A DNA stretch of 64,000 bases from CAVPXC01 sp963709505 (GTDB lineage Bacteria; Chloroflexota; Anaerolineae; JAAEKA01), in contig CAVPXC010000005.1 of the NCBI GenBank assembly GCA_963709505.1, positions 186,001 to 250,000 of the forward strand. The letters run 5' to 3'. Positions 38,576 to 46,767 of the stretch are shown in pieces. The position numbers and the translations under genes are program-made. Under the pieces are notes generated by a model. That model was given only the letters and a program-made list of their open reading frames with translations, did not search any database and had not been told where the DNA came from. The first letter of the stretch is position 1. Each line of letters begins with the position of its first letter.

Positions 38576-38708
38576 TACAGCATTGCGCAAATCCGTGCCG
38601 AGTCTCTTCTGTGTTGGAGTTGAGGCTTTAGCCGGGTTTATGACGCGAACCCGGCTAAAGCCTCGACTCCTGCCCACGAATCTGGGCACGGATTAGCGCA
38701 ATGCTGTA
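38576..38708. mobile_element. 133-bp nested palindromic element, copy B (MITE-like)
   Basis: Ends TACAGCATTGCGCAAATCCG / GCACGGATTAGCGCAATGCTGTA; inner GAGGCTTTAGCCGGGTT / AACCCGGCTAAAGCCTCGAC. Homologous along its whole length to 10278-10411. It starts directly after the phosphoesterase stop codon, in the same relation as copy A to the esterase. Confidence 0.8.
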
Positions 38709-38752
38709 ATAAGTCCATTCATCTGTTCCTCGATCCATCTTTTGCCAACTTG

Positions 38753-38791
38753 ACACCTGCAACATGCCACCTGCCACCTGCCCCATCATAC
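38753..38791. repeat. Heptamer repeat array (CACCTGC)
   Basis: Five units of CACCTGC / AACATGC; the complement of the GCAGGTG unit at 24428 and 48042. Confidence 0.65.
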
Positions 38792-38833
38792 CCGCCACCG
38801 CACTTCTGTCCGCCCCATCACGAGGAGACCATT

Positions 38834-40029
38834 ATGCCCCTACTCAACCTTCGCGTCGAGCAGTTCGACCCAAACTCGGCCGCAGCTCGCAGCCGGATGG
38901 TCAAGTTTCCTTTCAAACTATACAAGGGCGATCCGTATTGGGTACCTCAGTTGACCGGCGACCGCAAGAAGTATCTCGACCCTAAGCACAACCCGTCCTT
39001 CGAGTACTTGAAGGTGGCCTATTTCGTGGCGGAAGCCACCGTGATCCCGGAGAGCTCGACCAAGGGGACCCTAACCGGTGGGATGGAGCAAGACGTCGGC
39101 ATCATCGCCGCGATTGTCAACTCGCGGCACAACGAGGTGTATCACGACACCGTCGGTTTCTTCGGCCTGTTCGACGTCATCAACAGCCACGAGGTCGCCA
39201 ACGCCTTGTTTGATGCCGCCGGGGCCTGGCTGGCCGGACAAGGCTCAGCGTAATGCGCGGCCCCGTGACCTTCACGATCAGCGATGAGGTCGGCCTGTTG
39301 GTCGACGGCTTCGACGACGCGCCGCGCGTCCTGATGACCTACAACCCTCCCTACTATCCTGAGCTTCTTGAGGCCTATGGCTTCAAGGGTGCGATGGATC
39401 TTTACGCCTACAAATTCGATCTGGTGGAGCAGTTCGGCGGCACAGTGGACGGTTTTCCTCCAAAGCTCAACCGCGTCGTCGAGAAGCTCAAACAGCGCAG
39501 CAGCCTGACGATCCGCAAGATCGACATGAAACACTTCGACGACGATGTCGAGAAAATCAAGGTCATCTACCGCGCTGCCTGGGAGGCGAACTGGGGCGAG
39601 GTGCCGATCACCGACGGCGAAATCGCCTCCGTCGCCAAACAGCTCAAACAAATCATGGATCCCAACCTGGTGTTCCTCGTCGAGGTCGAAGGTAAGACAG
39701 TTGGCGTCGGCCTGACCGTGCCTGACGCCAACTTCGTACTCAAAAAGATGGGCGGCCACATCTTTCCCTTTGGCATCGTGCAGATGCTGCGCTACCAGAA
39801 CAAGATCCAGTGGGTGCGCACGTTGATCTTAGGTGTCTTGCCCGAATACCGCTACCGCGGCGTCGATGCAGTTCTTTACTACGAGACCGCTAAGGAGGCG
39901 CTGGCCAGAGGATATCGCTATATCGAAGGAAGTTGGATCCTGGCCAATAACGTCGACATGAACCTGGCAATACAGGGCCTTGGCGCCAAGATTTACAAGA
40001 CCTACCGGGTCTACGACAAGGAGCTGTGA
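38834..40029 (+). CDS. GNAT-superfamily acyltransferase-like protein (one frameshift)
   Basis: About 398 residues. N-terminal half: FPFKLYKGDPYWVPQLTGDR, FVAEATVIPES, GIIAAIVNSRHNEVY, GFFGLFDVINSHEVANALF; after a break near 39245, RGPVTFTISDEVGLLVDGFD, YNPPYYPELLEAYGFKGAMDLYAY; C-terminal half with LILGVLPEYRYRGVDAVLYYE (acyl-CoA loop-like). This is a widespread bacterial family annotated as GNAT with two tandem acyltransferase folds; its substrate is not known. ATG 38834 has GAGGAG 7 bp upstream. It overlaps the next gene by 4 bp (GTGA). Confidence 0.75.
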
Positions 40030-40697
40030 ACACCGCAACCCACGTTCGAATCACCACCGAGGCGCTGCGCGATCGATTCCAGCCGGGTAGCCTGCCGCTG
40101 ATCATCCGGGCCAACCTGGCGCAGGACCGGCTGACCCAACTAGTCGGCCACCCTGAGATCCACTTCGACGACAGCGCTTTCGCGGCGTCCGAGCGTTACG
40201 TCGAGCAGCAGCGGCTGCTGGCCGTTCAAGCCATCTCCCGGCGGGATCGCCGGGCCGCCCTCCGCGCCTTCGGCCGCCTGCTGCACGGCCGGCAGGACTT
40301 CTACGCCCACTCCAATTGGGCCGCGCGGTGGGTCGAACAGCACGGCGGGCTGGCGCGATGCCGGCCCGAAGACATCGACCCGTGCCCCGATCCTCGAGCC
40401 GTGCCCGGCCTGATCTCCGGCACTGGTAGCGCCTGGCATTTCCTGGCGGTGCACGTGCCGCTTTATGGCCGGCTCCACCGTCGCTTCTTCTTGCCGGCGA
40501 CTTCGCACGAGGCCATGAACCTCGACAACTCCAGCCGCGGGCCGCTCTTTCCCTTCGCTGTTGCCGCCGCGATCAAGCACACCCGGCTGGAACTGGAGCA
40601 ACTGCTAACGCTGATCGACCGTACGGCGGGCGCAGACGCCGTTGTTCTATTCTTGGGCAAACCCAAAACGGAGCCCGATGCCAACCGTAACGCTTAA
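40026..40697 (+). CDS. Het-C / zinc phospholipase C-like protein
   Basis: 223 residues, GTG start overlapping the previous stop (GTGA). Fold signatures: THVRITTEALR at the N-terminus (His), AFGRLLHGRQDFYAHSNWAAR (HxxxDFYAHSNW), then SHEAMNLDNSSRGPLFPFAVAAAIKHT (H, N-D and HT). The DFYAHSNW motif with spaced His/Asp is typical of the Het-C/VWA7 group, which is related to alpha-helical zinc phospholipases C. No signal peptide is visible, unlike secreted phospholipases. In Pseudomonas a Het-C protein (TNT/HET-C-type) has been linked to type VI toxins; nothing here shows that. Coupled to a GNAT and an rRNA methyltransferase. Confidence 0.65.
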   Translation: MNTATHVRITTEALRDRFQPGSLPLIIRANLAQDRLTQLVGHPEIHFDDSAFAASERYVEQQRLLAVQAISRRDRRAALRAFGRLLHGRQDFYAHSNWAARWVEQHGGLARCRPEDIDPCPDPRAVPGLISGTGSAWHFLAVHVPLYGRLHRRFFLPATSHEAMNLDNSSRGPLFPFAVAAAIKHTRLELEQLLTLIDRTAGADAVVLFLGKPKTEPDANRNA

Positions 40698-41872
40698 GCC
40701 AAGCCGCGACAAACCGGTGCGCAACCGCCATCCGTGGATCTTCTCGGGCGGCATTGAGTCGATCGACCGCAACGCCGCCGACGGTGAGATCGTGGATGTG
40801 CACAATGCCAGCGGCGAATGGCTGGCGCGCGGCACTCTCAACCGCCGCTCGCAGATCCAGGTACGCCTGCTGAGCTGGGACAACGCCGAGGCCATCGACA
40901 AGGCCTTCTACCGCCGCCGCCTGCAGCGCGCAATCGACGGCCGGGCCGCTTTGGCGGCCGATCCATCCACAACCGCCTACCGTCTCGTCCACGCCGAAAG
41001 CGACGGCCTGCCTGGCCTGATCGTGGATCGTTACGGCGATTGGCTGGTGCTTCAATCGCTGACACTGGGGGTCGAGCAAGTCAAGCCTTTGCTCGTGAGG
41101 CTGCTGGCAGAGATGTGCCAACCCCACGGCATCGTCGAACGCTCGGACGTGGATGTCCGTGACAAGGAAGGACTAAGGCCAGCGACGGGGCTGCTCGACG
41201 GCAGCCTGCCTGAGCCGGCTGGCATGGAGGTGCTCGAACACGGCCATCGCTTCCTGGTCGATTTGCTGAGCGGCCAGAAGACCGGTTTCTACCTCGACCA
41301 GCGCGAAAACCGGCGACTGGCCGCGGCCTATTGCACAGGGGGCTCGTGTACTCAACGCCTTTAGCTACACCGGCGCGTTCGCCGTCTATGCCTTGGCCGC
41401 CGGCGCTCAGCACGTGATCAACCTCAACTCGTCCATGGAGGCGCTTGAGCTTGGCGAGCACAATCTAGCGCTCAACGGCTTCGACCCGGACAGCCAGGCC
41501 GAAGGTGTGGCCGGCGACGTGTTCCAGGTGCTGCGCGACTGGCGAACGGACGGCGAGCGCTTCGACATGATCATCCTCGACCCGCCCAAGTTCGCGCACA
41601 GCCAACAGCAAATCGAGCGCGCGGCGCGAGCATACAAGGACATCAACCTGCTCGCCATGCAGCTGTTGAATCCTGGAGGAACGCTTATCAGCTTTTCCTG
41701 CTCCGGCCTGGTTTCCGCCGACCTGTTCCGGAAGATCCTCTTCGGCGCGTCAGTGGACGCAAAGCGCGATGTGCAAGTCGTCGAGCGCCTCAGCCAGGGG
41801 TCGGATCACCCGGTGCTGCTGAGCTTTCCTGAAGGGGAGTATTTGAAAGGATTGATTTGCAGGGTATGGTAG
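40678..41872 (+). CDS. rlmI: Class I SAM-dependent rRNA methyltransferase (RlmI type, one frameshift)
   Basis: About 398 residues. N-terminal PUA-like domain (LKPSRDKPVRNRHPWIFSGG, ASGEWLARGTLNRRSQIQVR), a central RlmI-like domain (YRLVHAESDGLPGLIVDRYGD, LSGQKTGFYLDQRENRR), then a Rossmann methyltransferase (VLNAFSYTGAFAVYALAAGA; FDMIILDPPKFAHS; SFSCSGLVSADLF with the catalytic Cys). RlmI methylates C1962 of 23S rRNA. A one-base break near 41340 separates the RlmI-like and Rossmann parts. ATG 40678 overlaps the Het-C-like gene by 20 bp, giving a tight three-gene operon. Confidence 0.88.
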
Positions 41873-42041
41873 GCGGCGGCGGAACTATCACAGCGAATGA
41901 ATGACAACGAATGCGGAAAGGTTGCGGAATATCACAGCGAATCCCTCCAGGACCGTTCCCAGTAAGACAACGAATGGCAGGTGGATAGCATTGAATTTGC
42001 CAATTTGCCAGACTTCTTATTTACTAGACTCACCCATCCAC

Positions 42042-42073
42042 GACCTCCGAGGTCTTCCGTGACCTCGGAGGTC
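42042..42073. repeat. 32-bp palindrome (CCTCCGAGGTC family)
   Basis: GACCTCCGAGGTC / GACCTCGGAGGTC arms with loop TTCCGT. Shares its core with the hairpin at 10443-10482. Located 40 bp before the DUF3048 lipoprotein ATG. Confidence 0.85.
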
Positions 42074-42112
42074 TATCTAGCCAATCTCGCACGATTTCAA
42101 AAAGGTACTATC

Positions 42113-43729
42113 ATGAAAAAACGGACCAGAATCACTCTCCTTCTTGCTCTGCTTATACTAGGTCTTCTGTTGGCGGCCTGCGGCGGCGAAGAGCCGGTCG
42201 CGACGGCAACGCCGACCAAAACGCCCACCCCACTCGCTACCGATACCCTGGTTCCAACCGACACACCGGCGCCTCCGACCAATACGCCCGTTCCGACCAA
42301 CACTCCCGAGCCAACGGCCACCCCCACTCCCGAGGGTACGCCCACTCTTACGCCTACCCCTGCTCCTGTCGCCTTTATCCAGCCCATCCAGGATGACGTC
42401 AACACGCGCAAAGGTCCCGGCACAGGCTATGGCAAAGTCGGCCAGGTAACTCAGGCAGACATGCTCGGAGTCTACGGCAAAAGCGCCGACGGAGGCTGGT
42501 ACAAGATATGCTGCGTCAACAGCAAGGAGGCCTGGATTGCCCGGCAGTTCGCCCAATTGAGCGGCGACACGGCGACGATCCCTGTGGTCGAGGCACCGCC
42601 CCTCAACGCCGAGACGCAGGCCGATGCCGTGGCGGCAGTAGCGAGCTCGGGCAACGGCGGCGCCGGCCGGACTGGCGTCGTCTCTATCGGCAACGTCGTC
42701 CCGGCCAAGGATAACCCGCCCGCTGGCAAATACTTTGGCCTCTGCGGCCTGCGCGAAAATCGCCCCGTACGAGAAGTGGCGCCGCAGCGTCCGATTCTCA
42801 CCGGCAACACCAATCCGCTGACCGGTTTGTCGATCGATCCGGCGCTCCTGCAAAAGCGTATTTTCGTCGCGCGCTACGGCAACGAGCCGGCCGTCAGGAA
42901 CTACTTCGGGATCTCGGCGCCGGACCTGGTGTTCGAAGAGTTGATGGATGACCTGAACACAACCCGATTCACGACCGTCTGGTTGGCTGGCGACGCTCCG
43001 CAGATCGGACCGCTGCGCTCGTTCCGCAGTACCACCATCCAAGTGGCGCAGACGTTCGATGCACCCATGGCCAGCAGCGGAGCGGTCGGGCCCAACCAGA
43101 TCTTCGCTTACGCCGCGGGCATCGAGGATATGGACGAGCGCTGCTATTCGAAGCCCTACTTCAACAACCCCAACGGCGGCGGCTATCAGAACCGGGTTCT
43201 GACCAGCAGCGCTGGCCTGCGCTCCTTCATGGAGGCGAACGGGCTGAACAAGGGAATCTCGATCAAGCCGCTCACCTTTGGCGAGACACCGCCCAGCGGC
43301 GGCCAGCCCGCCAACAGGGTCGTCGTCCCCTATCCCAACCGCGGCTTCTACGAGGTCGAGTGGCGCTATGACCCCGCCACCGGCCGCTATGCTCGCTTTT
43401 CCGGCTCGGGACGTAATCCACTAGTCGACGGCAATAACGGCCAGCAAGTGACGGCCTCCAACGTGGTCATCATGGAGGTCCAACACGACAAAACCGACCT
43501 GGTGGAAGATGTGGTCAACAGCCATAGCGTGCGCACCTACATCGTCGGCAAGGAAGGGCCGGCGACCATCATTCGCGACGGCGGAGCCGTCCAGGGACGC
43601 TGGCGGGTGCCGGAAAAGTTCAACGGCCTGGAGCTTGTGGACGCGGCCGGCCAGGCCATTCCCCTCAAACCCGGCAACACCTGGTTCCAGGTCGTGCCGC
43701 CTAACTTTGGCGTGACGGTCGTGGGATAG
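42113..43729 (+). CDS. DUF3048 (YerB-like) lipoprotein with SH3b domain
   Basis: 538 residues. Lipoprotein signal LLLALLILGLLLAACGG (lipobox LAAC), then a 60-residue Thr-Pro linker (repeats of TxTP), a bacterial SH3 domain (DDVNTRKGPGTGYGKVGQV ... WYKICCVNSKEAWIARQFA), a linker, and a two-part DUF3048 domain (NPLTGLSIDPALLQKRIFVAR; VFEELMDDLNTTRF; IGPLRSFRSTTIQVA; SVRTYIVGKEG; WFQVVPPNFGVTVVG). Anchored outside the membrane. DUF3048 is of unknown function; the SH3 domain suggests binding to the cell envelope. The SH3 domain closely resembles that of the GH99-like protein downstream. Confidence 0.9.
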   Translation: MKKRTRITLLLALLILGLLLAACGGEEPVATATPTKTPTPLATDTLVPTDTPAPPTNTPVPTNTPEPTATPTPEGTPTLTPTPAPVAFIQPIQDDVNTRKGPGTGYGKVGQVTQADMLGVYGKSADGGWYKICCVNSKEAWIARQFAQLSGDTATIPVVEAPPLNAETQADAVAAVASSGNGGAGRTGVVSIGNVVPAKDNPPAGKYFGLCGLRENRPVREVAPQRPILTGNTNPLTGLSIDPALLQKRIFVARYGNEPAVRNYFGISAPDLVFEELMDDLNTTRFTTVWLAGDAPQIGPLRSFRSTTIQVAQTFDAPMASSGAVGPNQIFAYAAGIEDMDERCYSKPYFNNPNGGGYQNRVLTSSAGLRSFMEANGLNKGISIKPLTFGETPPSGGQPANRVVVPYPNRGFYEVEWRYDPATGRYARFSGSGRNPLVDGNNGQQVTASNVVIMEVQHDKTDLVEDVVNSHSVRTYIVGKEGPATIIRDGGAVQGRWRVPEKFNGLELVDAAGQAIPLKPGNTWFQVVPPNFGVTVVG

Positions 43730-43761
43730 CTTGCTGCGGCCTGACCGAACAGCAAATAAAC

Positions 43762-43798
43762 AACGGCCCTTCAGGTTTGTCTAGCCTGAAGGGCCGTT
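43762..43798. terminator. Hairpin terminator
   Basis: 14-bp perfect arms AACGGCCCTTCAGG / CCTGAAGGGCCGTT with a 9-base loop, followed by CCTTATG. Located between the lipoprotein gene and the converging toxin-antitoxin operon. Confidence 0.75.
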
Positions 43799-43825
43799 CC
43801 TTATGTACTGCTCACTCGGAACCTC

Positions 43826-44239
43826 TTACTCGGATCCAAGCGCGATGCAGTCAGTGATCAAGGTTGGCAGGTTTGGTTCGGTGAAACTGATGCCGGGCGC
43901 GGGCCGACGGTTGTGCTTGATATCAGGCGGCTCGTGGCGGTGGTGGGGAAACGTCGCCGCCAACTCGGGGTTCTCCGGATGTGGCTGCGGGTCGTACCAA
44001 CGTACGCGTTCTTCGCCTCGAAAGACGGTGTAGCTGTAGTCCAGCAACTCGCCATCCGAGAAATCGAGGTATTCGAAAACGCGCAACTCCAGGCCGTTGT
44101 GAAACCAGATAGTTCCCCGGATGAAACCGGTCGTGGTGCTGTTGGAATAGAGACGAAGCGTGGACGAAAGAATCTCAGGATGGCCGTCCGTGAGCGAATA
44201 AACGAGTCGCTCGTAGTCGTGGCGAGGCGGAAACCCCAT
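43826..44239 (-). CDS. TumE-family toxin-like protein (DUF6516)
   Basis: 137 residues, ATG at 44239 overlapping the upstream stop by one base (TGATG). Family pattern: GTIWFHNGLELRVFEYLDF, LLDYSYTVFRGEERVRWYD, HPENPELAATFPHHRHEP and EPNLPTLI, as in DUF6516/TumE proteins. These are toxin partners of small TumA antitoxins; the mechanism is not settled. No start alternative is needed: MGFPPRHDYERLVYSL follows directly. Translationally coupled to the antitoxin gene. Confidence 0.75.
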   Translation of the reverse strand: MGFPPRHDYERLVYSLTDGHPEILSSTLRLYSNSTTTGFIRGTIWFHNGLELRVFEYLDFSDGELLDYSYTVFRGEERVRWYDPQPHPENPELAATFPHHRHEPPDIKHNRRPAPGISFTEPNLPTLITDCIALGSE

Positions 44240-44544
44240 CAAACAAGCTCCAGCACAGGCTCTTGAGGCGCCAACTCGATCGGTTGGTCTTTCGCCTGAC
44301 CCCATAGCTGGTCGACACGCCGCTTTGACAGCTTTTCCAGCGCTGCCTCACGTTTGAGTTTTAGCCGATAGTGGCCGCTCCATTCCGCGAAATCCTCTGC
44401 GTTTGAGCCGTCGTCAAGTCGCCCATGCGTATAAAGCTCATAGAAATGCAAGGAGCTAATCCAATAGCGACGCTCGAACTTATGAAGTCCTTCTTCGGCT
44501 GCTCTTAAGTCATCCAAAATTTCGCTCAGTGATATAACTGCCAT
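44239..44544 (-). CDS. TumA-like antitoxin partner
   Basis: 101 residues: MAVISLSEILDDLRAAEEGL, RRYWISSLHFYELYTHGRLD, EWSGHYRLKLKREAALEKL. Mostly helical and charged. ATG 44544 is chosen because GGAGG lies 9 bp upstream, while the ATG at 44553 touches it. Antitoxin first, toxin second is the usual order. Identification rests mainly on the DUF6516 partner; the sequence itself has no motif that I recognise with certainty. Confidence 0.62.
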   Translation of the reverse strand: MAVISLSEILDDLRAAEEGLHKFERRYWISSLHFYELYTHGRLDDGSNAEDFAEWSGHYRLKLKREAALEKLSKRRVDQLWGQAKDQPIELAPQEPVLELV

Positions 44545-44580
44545 ACAAGACATCCTCCGTCGCAAATAGATCCTGTTGTC

Positions 44581-44609
44581 ATTATAGTGGGCAGAGGAAT
44601 ACCTGTCAA
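44581..44609 (-). promoter_or_regulatory. Consensus promoter of the TumE/TumA-like operon
   Basis: Read on the minus strand: TTGACA, 17 bp, TATAAT, a full consensus match, 37 bp upstream of the antitoxin ATG. Repression by the toxin-antitoxin complex is expected. Confidence 0.85.
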
Positions 44610-44640
44610 GGACAGCATTATTGCCTTTGCTATCTCACCT

Positions 44641-44670
44641 TTGCCTTTCCCCATGCCTCTCTGGTATAAT
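44641..44670 (+). promoter_or_regulatory. Predicted promoter of the GH99-like gene, possibly leaderless
   Basis: TTGCCT (44641-44646), 18 bp, TATAAT (44665-44670). The ATG begins 7 bases after the -10, so transcription would start at or next to the first codon. Confidence 0.6.
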
Positions 44671-44676
44671 CACCCC

Positions 44677-46026
44677 ATGTTTCCACAAATGCCGCGTCGC
44701 GTCACAAACATCCGGCGGCTGCTGACGGCGATCCTGCTCGTGGCCGTCGCTTCCAGCGCAGTGCTGCCCGCCGTTCGCGCCCACGCCCAGGGCCCGCGCC
44801 TCGTCCTGGCCTTCTACTACACTTGGTTTGACGAAAACACCTGGACCCCGGCCAAGGTCCCCGACTTCCCCGCGCAGACCTACGTCAGCCGCGACCCGGC
44901 CGCCATGGACCGTCACATCGCGCAGGCGCAGAGCGCAGGCATCGACGCCTTCGTGGTGAGCTGGTATGGTCCATGGAATAACCAAACTGAGACCAACTTC
45001 GCCGCCATGTTGGACGTGGCCAACGCCCGCGGCTTCAAGCTGGCCTTGGATGTGGAAGTAACCAGCCCCTTCGCCCCTGGTGGAACCGGCGGTACGGTCG
45101 AGATGCTGCGCCACGCCCTGGGCGTCCACGCCAACCACCCCGCCTATCTGCGCGTCGATGGCAAGCCGGTGCTCTTCTTCTGGCGCCAACAACGCTTCAG
45201 CCCCGGCGCCTGGCAGTCGATTCGCGACCAAGTCGACCCCGGCCACAACAGCATCTGGATCGCCGAGGGCGTCGACATGAGTTACCAGTCCGTGTTCGAC
45301 GGGCATCATCTGTACACGGTCACCTGGAACCCGCCCACCGATGTCAGCGCTACGGCCAACAAATTCAGCCGCTGGGTCCAGCAGGCGCGCGAGCGCTACG
45401 GCAGTCACCGCTATTGGGTTGCAACCGCCATGCCGGGTTACAACGACACCCGCACCGGCCGCGGCAATGCCTTTGCACGCGGCCGCGAGGACGGCGCATA
45501 CTACGCTCAAACCTGGCAAGCAGCCATCAACAGCAACCCGGATTGGGTGATCATCACCTCGTTCAACGAATGGCCGGAAGGCACCTACATCGAACCCAGT
45601 CAGGCCTACGGCGACCGCTACCTCGGCCTCACCGCCGAATGGGCCGGCCGCTTCAAGAGCGGTGAAGCAATCACCTACGCGCCGCCGGTTGCTCCGGCCA
45701 ATGTGCAAGCCCCAGCCCCACCGCCCGCGCAACCCACTCCTGTCCCCACCCCCAGCTATGCCGCTGTGCGCATCCAAACGCCCGTACTCAACCTGCGCAG
45801 CGAACCAGGCACGGCCGGCCCGCGCATCGGCCAGGCCTCCGCAGGCAGCGTGTGGCGTGCCACCGGCCGCCTCGCCAGCGGCAGTTGGTGGCAGGTGTGC
45901 TGTGTCGATGGCAAGCGCGCCTGGGTCAGCGGCGAGTTGGTGCAGCCCATCGGACCGGCCGAACAACTGAAACTGGTGCCCGTTGTCGAGCCCGCCGCCG
46001 GACGCCGTAACCTTGCCGCCGACTAG
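44677..46026 (+). CDS. Secreted GH99-like glycoside hydrolase with SH3b domain
   Basis: 449 residues. Signal peptide (LLTAILLVAVASSAVLPAVRAHA), then a GH99-like (endo-alpha-mannosidase-like) barrel: LVLAFYYTWFDENTWTP, MDRHIAQAQSAGIDAFVVSW, KLALDVEV, WVATAMPGYNDTRTG and WVIITSFNEWPEGTYIEPS with the likely catalytic Glu residues. After a Pro-rich linker comes an SH3b domain (LNLRSEPGTAGPRIGQAS ... WWQVCCVDGKRAWVSGELV). It probably acts on mannose-containing glycans at the cell surface; substrate not provable. ATG 44677 follows a -10 box closely. Confidence 0.82.
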   Translation: MFPQMPRRVTNIRRLLTAILLVAVASSAVLPAVRAHAQGPRLVLAFYYTWFDENTWTPAKVPDFPAQTYVSRDPAAMDRHIAQAQSAGIDAFVVSWYGPWNNQTETNFAAMLDVANARGFKLALDVEVTSPFAPGGTGGTVEMLRHALGVHANHPAYLRVDGKPVLFFWRQQRFSPGAWQSIRDQVDPGHNSIWIAEGVDMSYQSVFDGHHLYTVTWNPPTDVSATANKFSRWVQQARERYGSHRYWVATAMPGYNDTRTGRGNAFARGREDGAYYAQTWQAAINSNPDWVIITSFNEWPEGTYIEPSQAYGDRYLGLTAEWAGRFKSGEAITYAPPVAPANVQAPAPPPAQPTPVPTPSYAAVRIQTPVLNLRSEPGTAGPRIGQASAGSVWRATGRLASGSWWQVCCVDGKRAWVSGELVQPIGPAEQLKLVPVVEPAAGRRNLAAD

Positions 46027-46033
46027 CCTGCGT

Positions 46034-46666
46034 TTGGTCCACAAATGGTGTGTTGGTAAAAACGACGACAAAGCGTCACAACCTATCCTAAATCTGCCGG
46101 AGGTTCCCTTAACTCACACCCCCTCTAGCCTAGCCAACGATGTCGCCGAAATCCTCATCAGCGAGAACCAAATCCAGCGACGCGTCGCCGCGCTAGGCCA
46201 GCGCATCTCGACCGATTTCGCCGGCGATGAGGTCCTATTCGTCGCGGTGCTCAAGGGCGCCCTGCTGTTCCTGGCCGATCTCATCCGTCACGTCGACCTG
46301 CCACTGGCCATCGACTTCATGGCAGTCTCCAGCTATGGCAAGGGCACCGAAAGCAGCGGTGTGGTGCGCATTCTGAAAGATCTGGACGAACCCATCGACG
46401 GGCGCCATGTCATCATCGTCGAGGATATCGTCAACTCCGGCCGCACCCTGGATTATCTACTGCGCATGCTCCACCAGCGCCACCCGGCGACGCTGCACGT
46501 CTGCACCCTGCTAGACAAACGCACGTGCCGCGAGATCGACGTACCCATCGACTACGCCGGTTTCGAAGTGCCCGATGCCTTCGTGGTCGGCTATGGCCTG
46601 GACTTCGCCGAAAACTACCGCCAGTTGCCGTTCATTGGCGTGCTGAAGCCGGAGATCTACGTTTGA
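46034..46666 (+). CDS. hpt: Hypoxanthine phosphoribosyltransferase
   Basis: About 180 residues of HPRT sequence with an uncertain N-terminus. AEILISENQIQRRVAALGQRI, EVLFVAVLKGALLFLADLIRH, the PRPP site VIIVEDIVNSGRTLDYLL, TLLDKRTCREIDVPIDYAGF and FVVGYGLDFAENYRQLPFIGVL are all HPRT features. It salvages hypoxanthine/guanine to nucleotides. No ATG fits in frame; TTG 46034 is the first candidate after the previous stop, and GGAGG at 46098-46102 points to a shorter protein starting near 46110. The start is unresolved. Confidence 0.9.
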   Translation: MVHKWCVGKNDDKASQPILNLPEVPLTHTPSSLANDVAEILISENQIQRRVAALGQRISTDFAGDEVLFVAVLKGALLFLADLIRHVDLPLAIDFMAVSSYGKGTESSGVVRILKDLDEPIDGRHVIIVEDIVNSGRTLDYLLRMLHQRHPATLHVCTLLDKRTCREIDVPIDYAGFEVPDAFVVGYGLDFAENYRQLPFIGVLKPEIYV

Positions 46667-46669
46667 GAG

Positions 46670-46720
46670 GCGGAGGGGCAGGTTGTAGGTTGCAGGTTGC
46701 AGGTCGCAGGTTGCAGATGC
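46670..46720. repeat. Heptamer repeat array (GTTGCAG)
   Basis: Six units GTTGTAG / GTTGCAG / GTCGCAG in tandem after the hpt stop codon. Confidence 0.8.
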
Positions 46721-46767
46721 CAGATCGCGGACCACCAATCACCGAAACGTTGAGATGCAGAAGCAAG

